In this document: positions 1-5,371 of the stretch, in pieces | How the letters are laid out: each line of letters begins with the position of its first letter | Numbering within the stretch: the stretch's first letter is position 1 | NCBI GenBank assembly: GCA_003222065.1 | Contig: QHUV01000181.1 | Span: forward strand, 1-5,655 | Direction: 5' to 3' | Source of the DNA: Gemmatimonadota bacterium | GTDB taxonomy: Bacteria; Gemmatimonadota; Gemmatimonadetes; Gemmatimonadales; Gemmatimonadaceae | Length of the DNA: 5,655 nt | Made by a program: the position numbers and the translations under genes | Notes under the pieces: generated by a model | Told to the model about the DNA's origin: nothing | Database searches by the model: none | Seen by the model: only the letters and a program-made list of their open reading frames with translations

Positions 1-516
1 ATCGGTGTCGGCGTGATCGTCGCAATCGTGGTAGTCATTGCGGTCATTGGGTGGTCGCTACCGGTGCGTCACCACGCATCGGTTGCCAGGACGTATCAGG
101 CTTCGCCGACGACCTTGTTTGGGTTGATCACCGACGTCGCGGCCTTTCCGACGTGGCGCGAGGACGTCAAGAAGGTCGAGACGCTGCCGGACGAGAATGG
201 CCGTCGACGATGGCGGGAGACGACGAAGAATGGACCGCCGATCACGTTCGTCATGGAGCAAGCGGTGCCGGATCGGCTTCTCGTCGGGCGTATCGCTGAC
301 ACCAATCTTGCCTTTGGGGGCTCGTGGACCTACGAGCTCACACCGGCGGGACGTGACACGACGACGCTCCGCATCACCGAAGATGGCGAGGTCTATAACC
401 CGATCTTCCGCTTCGTATCGCGCTTCGTGATGGGGCACGACGCGACGATCAAGCAATATTTGAGCGCGGTGGGCAAACGATATCCGGAGGTCGCCGCGAA
501 CGCCCCAACGCGTTGA
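1..516 (+). CDS. SRPBCC (START-like) family protein with N-terminal membrane anchor, 5' end cut
   Basis: The reading frame is open from base 1, so the start probably lies before the window; a GTG at 13 is the first possible start inside it. The visible product begins with one hydrophobic helix (about 14 residues of I/V/A after the GTG), then a short basic stretch, then a domain of about 140 residues. That domain has the layout of polyketide-cyclase/START-like SRPBCC proteins: an early segment with F-x-x-I-T-D-V-x-x-F-P-x-W-R, strands containing RRRWRETT and ITFVMEQ, and a C-terminal helix (FVMGHDATIKQYLSAVGKRY). SRPBCC domains form a hydrophobic ligand pocket, but no ligand or reaction can be read from the sequence. 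A single anchor with the domain outside or at the membrane face is inferred. It converges on the cytochrome c gene with 11 nt between stop codons, so a shared operon is ruled out. Confidence 0.8.
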   Translation: MGVGVIVAIVVVIAVIGWSLPVRHHASVARTYQASPTTLFGLITDVAAFPTWREDVKKVETLPDENGRRRWRETTKNGPPITFVMEQAVPDRLLVGRIADTNLAFGGSWTYELTPAGRDTTTLRITEDGEVYNPIFRFVSRFVMGHDATIKQYLSAVGKRYPEVAANAPTR

Positions 517-527
517 TGCTGCGCGGC

Positions 528-1079
528 TCAGTGGCCCATCTTCTGGATCGTCTTGCCGGTAAAGTTCTCGGTCGAGACGTCCTTGCCGGTGCCTAACGAC
601 TGAAGGTAGGCGACCAAGCGCCAGATCTGGTCGTCGGGGATGCGCCCGCCCCACGCGGGCATGCCTTCCGGACGCCCTTCGTAGATCGACTGGTAGACCT
701 CGCCCGCGGTACCGCCAAAGTGCCAGCGTCCGTCGGCGAGGCTGGGACCCATGGCGCCCGATCCGTCGGCGCCGTGGCAATCCATGCAGTTATACGAGAC
801 AAAGAGGGCCGCCCCCTCTTTGATCTTGGTCCGGTCGCCCTCGAAGGGGTTGGCGAGTTGGCTGAAGCCGCCACGCAGTGCGAGACCGGGCTGGATGTGT
901 TCTGGATGTTGTATGAGGGTTGGTTGCGCGCCCGATGTGGGCTGCGGTGTCGGTTGCGGCTGCTGGGCCGCGCGCCTAACGATGGCGGGCTCACGCGCCT
1001 CGGCGGCGTCACCGCTCGGCACGCAGCCGGCCGACGCCACCAACGCAAGGGCCGCTACGACCCGAATCCATGATCGCAT
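528..1079 (-). CDS. Small class I cytochrome c, probable electron acceptor of the PQQ dehydrogenase
   Basis: The product is a 183-residue exported monohaem cytochrome c. Residues 1-19 form a signal sequence with a basic start (R2, R6) and a hydrophobic core. It ends in ASAGC, which could be a weak lipobox with C19 as the lipidated residue or an A-x-A signal peptidase I site. A Pro/Gln/Thr-rich linker covers about residues 38-55. The haem is bound covalently by CMDCH at 98-102, and M140 in GMPAWGG is the likely axial ligand. That segment is typical of cytochromes linked to PQQ alcohol dehydrogenases, including those with a fused haem domain. The ATG at 1079 is preferred over an in-frame GTG at 1106 because GAGGG lies 7 nt upstream and the signal sequence then starts properly. 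It follows the dehydrogenase gene by 42 nt on the same strand. Inferred role: a XoxG-like partner passing electrons towards a terminal oxidase. Confidence 0.9.
   Translation of the reverse strand: MRSWIRVVAALALVASAGCVPSGDAAEAREPAIVRRAAQQPQPTPQPTSGAQPTLIQHPEHIQPGLALRGGFSQLANPFEGDRTKIKEGAALFVSYNCMDCHGADGSGAMGPSLADGRWHFGGTAGEVYQSIYEGRPEGMPAWGGRIPDDQIWRLVAYLQSLGTGKDVSTENFTGKTIQKMGH
591..597 (+). repeat. GCCTAAC heptamer copy 1
   Basis: Exact copy inside the cytochrome c gene. On the coding strand it gives Ser-TTA-Gly, so it contains a rare TTA leucine codon. Confidence 0.5.
974..980 (+). repeat. GCCTAAC heptamer copy 2
   Basis: Exact copy inside the cytochrome c gene, in another frame. The coding strand reads GTT AGG C and uses the rare arginine codon AGG. 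Confidence 0.5.
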
Positions 1080-1086
1080 AACGAGT

Positions 1087-1097
1087 CCCTCATCCTT
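1087..1097 (-). promoter_or_regulatory. Ribosome binding site deciding the cytochrome c start
   Basis: On the minus strand this reads AAGGATGAGGG, with GAGGG 7 nt before the ATG at 1079. The alternative GTG at 1106 lies upstream of this purine-rich element, so using it would place the element inside the coding region. The site supports the shorter protein with a normal signal peptide. Confidence 0.65.
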
Positions 1098-1121
1098 GAT
1101 TTGCACATGGCCCTCATCGAA

Positions 1122-2951
1122 TTAAAGCGCGAACACGAACAGCATTCCTCCCCACGACGTATACTTTGCAAGATCAGGCAGTGTCGTACCGCGTTCCCGC
1201 ACGTCGAAGGGCAGGTTTGCCGCGACGTCGCCGGCGATGAGCAAACCCATATCGCCGCCGATGCCGGAGTAGACAGCCACGTATTGCTTGCCGTCCGGAC
1301 CGGTGTACGTGATCGGATTGCCGACGATGCCCGAGCCGACGCGGAACTGCCAGAGCACTTCACCGGTGCGGGCGTTCGCCGCCTTGAACCATCCATCGAG
1401 CGTGCCATAAAACACGACGTTACCCGCGGTCACGAGGGCGCCGCCCCACACGGGAAATGGCTCGTGGATCCCCCATACCTTGCGGCCGTTCGCCGCATCC
1501 CAGGCCATGAACTCGCCCTTGTAGTTGCCAGGTCCGCCTGTCTCCGGCGCGTTCGCGCCGATGTACGGCGTACCGGCGATGTAGCTCACCGGACGGCTCT
1601 CGAAATCCATGCAGAGATTGTTCGTGGGTACGTAGAACAATCCTGTCTGCGGCGAGAACGCGGCAGGCTGCTGATTCTTGCCACCCTCGAGTGAGGGGCA
1701 AATGTTCTTGACGAGCTTTCCCTGCTTCGTCGTTTTGCTCGTGTCGATCTCCGGACGGCCGGTTTGGAGATTGATGTACTTGGCCCAGTTCATCGGCACG
1801 AAGGGTTGGGCGAGCAGCACCTCACCGGTGCCGCGATCCAATGTGTACGCGAAGCCATTCCGGTCGAAATGAACGAGTGCCTTACGAGCTTGTCCCTTCA
1901 CCGGCATGTCGACGAGAATGTTCTCGTTGACGGCGTCAAAATCCCAATAGTCGTGGGGAGTGACCTGGAACGCCCACACGAGCTCTCCGGTGTCGGCATC
2001 GCGAGCGAGGATGGCGCACGTCCATTTGTTGTCGCCGGGACGGACGTCCTGGTTCCACGGGCCGGGGTTGGACGTGCCGTGATAGACGAGGTTGAGCGCG
2101 GGATCGTACGACAGCCACCCCCACACGGCGCCGCCGCCGATCTTCCACGCGTCGCCGGGCCAACTCGTTAGGCCGAGGTCTTTGCCGCGCTCCGTCGCGT
2201 AGAACGGTTTGAAGCGGGCGCCGATTTTCACGTCGGCGTCGGGGCCGGTGTTGTAGGCGCGCCAGAGCTCGCGTCCCGTCGCGAGATCGAGTGCGGCGAT
2301 CCAGCCGCGGACGCCCATCTCGCCGCCGCTCGAGCCAACGATGACGCGATTCTTCACGACAATTGGCGCCATCGTGATCGTCTCGCCGCGATTGAGATCT
2401 GCCATCTGCACGCGCCAGAGCTGCTTGCCGCTCTCGGCGTCGACGGCGACTGTGTGTCCGTCGAGCAAGTTATAAACAAGCTTGCCTTCGGCGTATGCCG
2501 CGCCACGATTGACGACATCGCAGCAGGCGGTGCCGACGGCCGCCTGCGCATTCTCCGGTCGAAACTTCCACTTGAGCGGATAGCCGGGCTGGGTGAGATC
2601 GATGGCGTAGGCGACGTTCGGGTAGGGCGTCACCAGATACATCGTCTTGTTCACGACGAGCGGCTGGCCCTCGTGGCCGCGCAGCACACCTGTAGAGAAG
2701 GTCCACGCTGCTTTGAGATTCTTGGCGTTGGTCGATGTGATCTGCGCGAGCGTGCTGTAACGGCTGCTCGCGTAATCGCGTGCCGGCATCGTCCATTCGC
2801 CCTCGGCGCCGGGCGGATTTGGCGTGCCGATGCGCGCGTCGGCGACGATCGGTGCGCTGGCAGATGCAACGCGCGTGCTGTCCGCCGCGGGACCCACCTT
2901 CTTGCATGCAGCGATTCCGATTGAATACAGCACGAAATGCCAGATTCGCAT
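1122..2951 (-). CDS. PQQ-dependent alcohol dehydrogenase, lanthanide-type (XoxF-like), predicted lipoprotein
   Basis: The product is a 609-residue eight-bladed beta-propeller quinoprotein that oxidises methanol, ethanol or another alcohol to the aldehyde with PQQ and a metal, outside the cytoplasmic membrane. Seen in the sequence: repeated propeller tryptophan motifs of the form A-x-D-x-x-T/S-G-x-x-x-W near 169-179, 220-230, 316-326, 483-493 and 524-534; the adjacent C143-C144 pair followed by DVVNRG; metal ligands E211 (SGGEMGVRGW) and N295; W277, expected to stack on PQQ; catalytic D337 and R364. D339, two residues after the catalytic Asp (PHDYWDFD), is the extra ligand known from lanthanide enzymes such as XoxF and PedH; calcium MxaF has Ala there. 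The N terminus is a short signal ending in IAAC (C16), a good lipobox. The start is ATG with GGAGG 10 nt upstream. Substrate is not decided by sequence; XoxF methanol dehydrogenase is the best guess. Confidence 0.93.
   Translation of the reverse strand: MRIWHFVLYSIGIAACKKVGPAADSTRVASASAPIVADARIGTPNPPGAEGEWTMPARDYASSRYSTLAQITSTNAKNLKAAWTFSTGVLRGHEGQPLVVNKTMYLVTPYPNVAYAIDLTQPGYPLKWKFRPENAQAAVGTACCDVVNRGAAYAEGKLVYNLLDGHTVAVDAESGKQLWRVQMADLNRGETITMAPIVVKNRVIVGSSGGEMGVRGWIAALDLATGRELWRAYNTGPDADVKIGARFKPFYATERGKDLGLTSWPGDAWKIGGGAVWGWLSYDPALNLVYHGTSNPGPWNQDVRPGDNKWTCAILARDADTGELVWAFQVTPHDYWDFDAVNENILVDMPVKGQARKALVHFDRNGFAYTLDRGTGEVLLAQPFVPMNWAKYINLQTGRPEIDTSKTTKQGKLVKNICPSLEGGKNQQPAAFSPQTGLFYVPTNNLCMDFESRPVSYIAGTPYIGANAPETGGPGNYKGEFMAWDAANGRKVWGIHEPFPVWGGALVTAGNVVFYGTLDGWFKAANARTGEVLWQFRVGSGIVGNPITYTGPDGKQYVAVYSGIGGDMGLLIAGDVAANLPFDVRERGTTLPDLAKYTSWGGMLFVFAL
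2167..2173 (-). repeat. GCCTAAC heptamer copy 3
   Basis: Exact copy in the PQQ dehydrogenase gene, in the opposite orientation to copies 1 and 2. The coding strand reads GGC CTA ACG and uses the rare leucine codon CTA. Confidence 0.5.
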
Positions 2952-2957
2952 CGCCGC

Positions 2958-4127
2958 CTATCCTCCCGACTCATCGGCGCGACGCACGCGCGCCTTGTAC
3001 TGCCGTTTGAACTCCTCGAACACTTCGTCGGCAAAAAGCTCGTCGGAGATGTGCGCGATCTCTTCAGCTTCCTTCCACGCTTCGGCAAGCGACGCGAGCT
3101 CTCCTTCGAGAGCGCGGCGCTCGATGTCTTCGTTCGATGCCATCTCCAGGGCCAACCGGTCGACCGACGGAAGTCGAAAGAGGGGCGTCGCCTCTTCGCT
3201 GCCGGTGCCGCCGCGCCCCCAGAACGAACGATTGGCGAGCTGCAACGCGATTCGTTCGGCGAAGCTCGATGCGACGGGCTCGATCAATCCCTCGTCGGGC
3301 GCATCGGGGACGCGCCCCCAGTGCGTGCGCATCGCAAGCGACGCGACACGCGAGAAATAGCCCTCGCGATCGCCGGCCTCGTCGAGCTTCGCGATCGCGT
3401 GTTGCACTTCCGCGTTGCTGGCGACACCGAAATTGAGGGAGGCGAGCATCTTACCGGCCGTGCGCAGCCCCGCGCCCTCGGCGAGACGGGACACGCCGCC
3501 GTCGTGCCGCACCACGAGTCGCCACGGTGCGTCGCGATCGGGACGAATCAGTTCCGCGGCGCCGAGATGTGCATAACGAATGACGATGGGAAGTCCGGTC
3601 TCGTCGAAGCTACGCGCGAGTACGGCGTCGCCGCGTCGAAACGTGCGCAGCCGGAGCATCGCTTCATCGCTGAGGCCGACGTGCGTCGCGTAGCCGGCGA
3701 GCGCCGCCGCGGCGCGACGCGCGATCCAGATTGGCAGCCCGGTGCCACGGCGCACGAGTGCCCTCCGCCGGCGCTTCCCGTTGGTTTCGCTGGCGTGGCG
3801 TTCGATGCGGGCGCCGTAGCGCCAAGACGCAATCTCGGGGAGTAGCGCTGGGCCGATGCGCACCAGCTCGAGGTGCTCGCCGACGCGCGCCAGTCCGATG
3901 TTGTCCGTGGAGTAGCGCAACCGTGTGCCGCGGAACAGCCGCTCGCATTCGCCAATCGCCTCCCAGCGCTCTTCGAGGGGCGAGAGGTTCCAGCGTCCAC
4001 AACGGGTGCAGATAACCCAGAGGCGACCGCGGGCCGGATCGAACGCGAGTCGCTGGCCGACGGGAAACGCCGCGATCTGGTCGTTGGCGCCGAGTGAGAT
4101 GTTGCAGAAAAGACAGGTCGAGTACAT
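2958..4127 (-). CDS. Uncharacterised protein with N-terminal four-cysteine zinc-ribbon-like motif
   Basis: I do not recognise a named family. From the ATG at 4127 the product has 389 residues. Two CxxC pairs (C5-C8 in CLFC, C40-C43 in CTRC) lie 31 residues apart and should bind one zinc ion as a ribbon or treble-clef-like finger. A conserved-looking stretch follows (WNLSPLEERWEAIGECE, then STDNIGLARVGEHLELVRIG). Residues 110-140 are strongly basic (KRRRRALVRR). The C-terminal 60 residues (about 325-382) are charged and helical, with a possible coiled coil. There is no signal peptide or clear membrane segment, so it is probably cytoplasmic. The frame stays open back to 4370, but that part overlaps the alcohol dehydrogenase gene and looks like low-information Arg/Ala/Gly sequence, so the internal ATG is chosen. 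No convincing Shine-Dalgarno precedes it. It lies 6 nt upstream of the PQQ dehydrogenase, so the two are probably cotranscribed. A regulatory or RNA/DNA-binding role is possible but unproven. Confidence 0.8.
   Translation of the reverse strand: MYSTCLFCNISLGANDQIAAFPVGQRLAFDPARGRLWVICTRCGRWNLSPLEERWEAIGECERLFRGTRLRYSTDNIGLARVGEHLELVRIGPALLPEIASWRYGARIERHASETNGKRRRRALVRRGTGLPIWIARRAAAALAGYATHVGLSDEAMLRLRTFRRGDAVLARSFDETGLPIVIRYAHLGAAELIRPDRDAPWRLVVRHDGGVSRLAEGAGLRTAGKMLASLNFGVASNAEVQHAIAKLDEAGDREGYFSRVASLAMRTHWGRVPDAPDEGLIEPVASSFAERIALQLANRSFWGRGGTGSEEATPLFRLPSVDRLALEMASNEDIERRALEGELASLAEAWKEAEEIAHISDELFADEVFEEFKRQYKARVRRADESGG
2961..2967 (-). promoter_or_regulatory. Ribosome binding site of the PQQ dehydrogenase, abutting the upstream stop codon
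   Basis: The minus strand reads GGGAGGA here, with its GGAGG 10 nt before the ATG at 2951. The stop codon TAG of the zinc-ribbon gene (2960-2958) follows at once. A ribosome terminating on the upstream gene would therefore sit on this site, an arrangement that favours translational coupling. Confidence 0.65.
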
Positions 4128-4267
4128 CGACCCGAATACTGCTAAACTGGCCGGACGACGCAACTTTGATGTCCCATTTCCGGACACCGCCGTTGCCGCC
4201 CGGCGGATCGAGGCGGTGCGGCGCGAATACCCGCCGGCTGCGCTCGGCGTGCCTGCGGTGAGTTGCT
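4128..4267 (-). other. 140-nt intergenic gap, likely promoter region for the zinc-ribbon/PQQ dehydrogenase/cytochrome genes
   Basis: This is the only real gap in the minus-strand block. Close to the start at 4127 the minus strand carries TTGCGT and, 16 nt on, CAGTAT. This is a poor match to a sigma-70-type promoter and would give a very short or absent leader. There is a 6-bp GC hairpin (arms 4187-4192 and 4201-4206, 8-nt loop) and a 5-bp one (4232-4236 with 4245-4249). Neither is followed by a T-run on the minus strand, so they are not convincing intrinsic terminators for the alcohol dehydrogenase. Position is the main argument; the promoter elements themselves are weak. Confidence 0.3.
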
Positions 4268-5371
4268 TCAAGGAATGATTAGCGCCTTGATTGCCGCTCG
4301 CGATTCCACGGCAGCCAACGCATTCGTCGCGTCGTCCAGCCGATACCGGCCGCTCACCATGTCGCGCCATGGTACGCGATCACCGAATCGTGTTGCGAGC
4401 TCCACGGCGCGATGAAAGTGATGGTACTGCGAGCCCCAGCAGCCGTGGATCTCGACATGCTTGCGATTGATCTGCCAGTGCGGGTGAATCTCGACGGGTC
4501 CGTTGTCGGTGTAGTGACCGCAGATCACGACGCGGCCGCCGTCGCGCACCATGTCGAGTGCCTGGGAGACCGCATCGGGACTGCCGCTGGCTTCGATGAC
4601 GACGTCCGCGCCTCGATCGCGCGTTGCCGAGCGAACCGCGGCGAGACGGTCCTCACTCGTTAGGTCGAGACTCAGAGTGCGCGTCGCGCCCATCCGCCGC
4701 GCGAAGTGGAGGCGGTCCTCGGGTGCGCCAATGGCGATTAGCTCGCCGGCACCGGAGAGGGCAGCGAGCGCGACGATCGACTGGCCGACCGGTCCGACAC
4801 CGAGCACGGCGACCGACTCGCCGAGCCTAACGTGTGCCAGGTCGGTGGCGTGGAGAGCGGTGACCAAGCCACATCCACCGCCGATGAAGGTCTCAGGCGC
4901 CAGATCCTTTGGAAGCCGGATCATCTTCACGCCCGGCTTCATCCAGATCGCCTGAGCCCAGCCGCCTAACAACCCGTCGTTCGCGCTATAGGTAATACCG
5001 TAGACGCGCCGCTTCGCGCAGCGGGTTGGCTGTTGCGCGACGAGGCAGTGGTAGCACGCATTGCAGGTCTCGTGGACATCGAGGAATGTGACGACGTCGC
5101 CCTCGCGAATGGGCTCGCCTTCGACGTCGCGCGCTCCGTCCCCACGCAACGCGGCGACGATACCGACCGAGACGTGGCCCGGAATGATCGGAAAGGGTAC
5201 GTCGAGTCGGCCGTGGTGCAGATGGACGTCGGTACCGCAGACCTCGGAGTACATCGTGTGCAACAGCCCCGCGCCGGGCTCGAGGTCGGGCGCGGGGAAC
5301 TCACGAATCTCCAGCGCCTGGTGGGCGCCGGGCATGACGCAGGCGGTATAGCGCTCAACGCGTCGACACAC
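4268..5371 (-). CDS. Zinc-dependent medium-chain alcohol dehydrogenase (MDR family)
   Basis: The product is a 367-residue cytoplasmic NAD(P)-dependent dehydrogenase that would interconvert an alcohol and an aldehyde or ketone; the substrate cannot be read. The N-terminal GroES-like domain has the expected catalytic-zinc ligands: C45 (VCGTDVH), H66 (PGHVSVG) and C167 (GCGLVTAL). The structural-zinc lobe has C103, C106, C109 and C118, with 8 rather than the usual 7 residues before the last Cys. The Rossmann fold has GVGPVG at 191-196. Two oddities stand out. The Glu of the usual GHE motif is Val (V67). The end of the second strand reads IAIGAPEDR, with Gly where NAD-preferring enzymes carry Asp, hinting at NADP use. 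The GTG start at 5371 is chosen because the first beta strand (YTACVMPG) precedes the ATG at 5335, which would remove it. The start overlaps the end of the upstream peptidase gene by 17 nt, so these two are likely one transcription unit. Confidence 0.9.
   Translation of the reverse strand: MCRRVERYTACVMPGAHQALEIREFPAPDLEPGAGLLHTMYSEVCGTDVHLHHGRLDVPFPIIPGHVSVGIVAALRGDGARDVEGEPIREGDVVTFLDVHETCNACYHCLVAQQPTRCAKRRVYGITYSANDGLLGGWAQAIWMKPGVKMIRLPKDLAPETFIGGGCGLVTALHATDLAHVRLGESVAVLGVGPVGQSIVALAALSGAGELIAIGAPEDRLHFARRMGATRTLSLDLTSEDRLAAVRSATRDRGADVVIEASGSPDAVSQALDMVRDGGRVVICGHYTDNGPVEIHPHWQINRKHVEIHGCWGSQYHHFHRAVELATRFGDRVPWRDMVSGRYRLDDATNALAAVESRAAIKALIIP
4659..4665 (-). repeat. GCCTAAC heptamer, one-base variant (ACCTAAC)
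   Basis: Near copy in the alcohol dehydrogenase gene. It shares CCTAACGAGT with copy 3 and again encodes Leu-Thr-Ser through CTA. Confidence 0.35.
4825..4831 (+). repeat. GCCTAAC heptamer copy 4
   Basis: Exact copy in the alcohol dehydrogenase gene. The coding strand reads GTT AGG C (Val-Arg), using AGG. Confidence 0.5.
4964..4970 (+). repeat. GCCTAAC heptamer copy 5
   Basis: Exact copy in the alcohol dehydrogenase gene. The coding strand reads TTG TTA GGC, giving a TTA leucine codon. Confidence 0.5.

Noticed and set aside
507..514. Palindrome AACGCGTT at the convergent gene ends
   Set aside because: It is only 8 bp, overlaps the stop codon of the SRPBCC gene and has no T-run. It is expected by chance and is not a terminator.
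58..780. 240-aa open frame on the minus strand
   Set aside because: It spans the antisense of the SRPBCC gene and an alternative frame of the cytochrome gene, with Arg-rich shadow composition and no recognisable motif.
1080..1106. Upstream GTG start for the cytochrome c
   Set aside because: The ribosome binding site lies inside this extension, and the added residues (QIKDEGLV) would spoil the signal peptide.
2937..3845. 302-aa open frame on the plus strand
   Set aside because: It lies antisense to the zinc-ribbon gene and the dehydrogenase start, is Arg/Ala-rich and shows no domain. Long antisense frames are expected at this GC content.
4187..4206. Intrinsic terminator after the alcohol dehydrogenase
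   Set aside because: The 6-bp GC stem has an 8-nt loop and no T-run follows on the minus strand.
4128..4370. N-terminal extension of the zinc-ribbon protein frame up to 4370
   Set aside because: It overlaps the 3' end of the alcohol dehydrogenase on the same strand and has low-information Arg/Ala/Gly-rich sequence. The CxxC domain starts naturally at the ATG at 4127.
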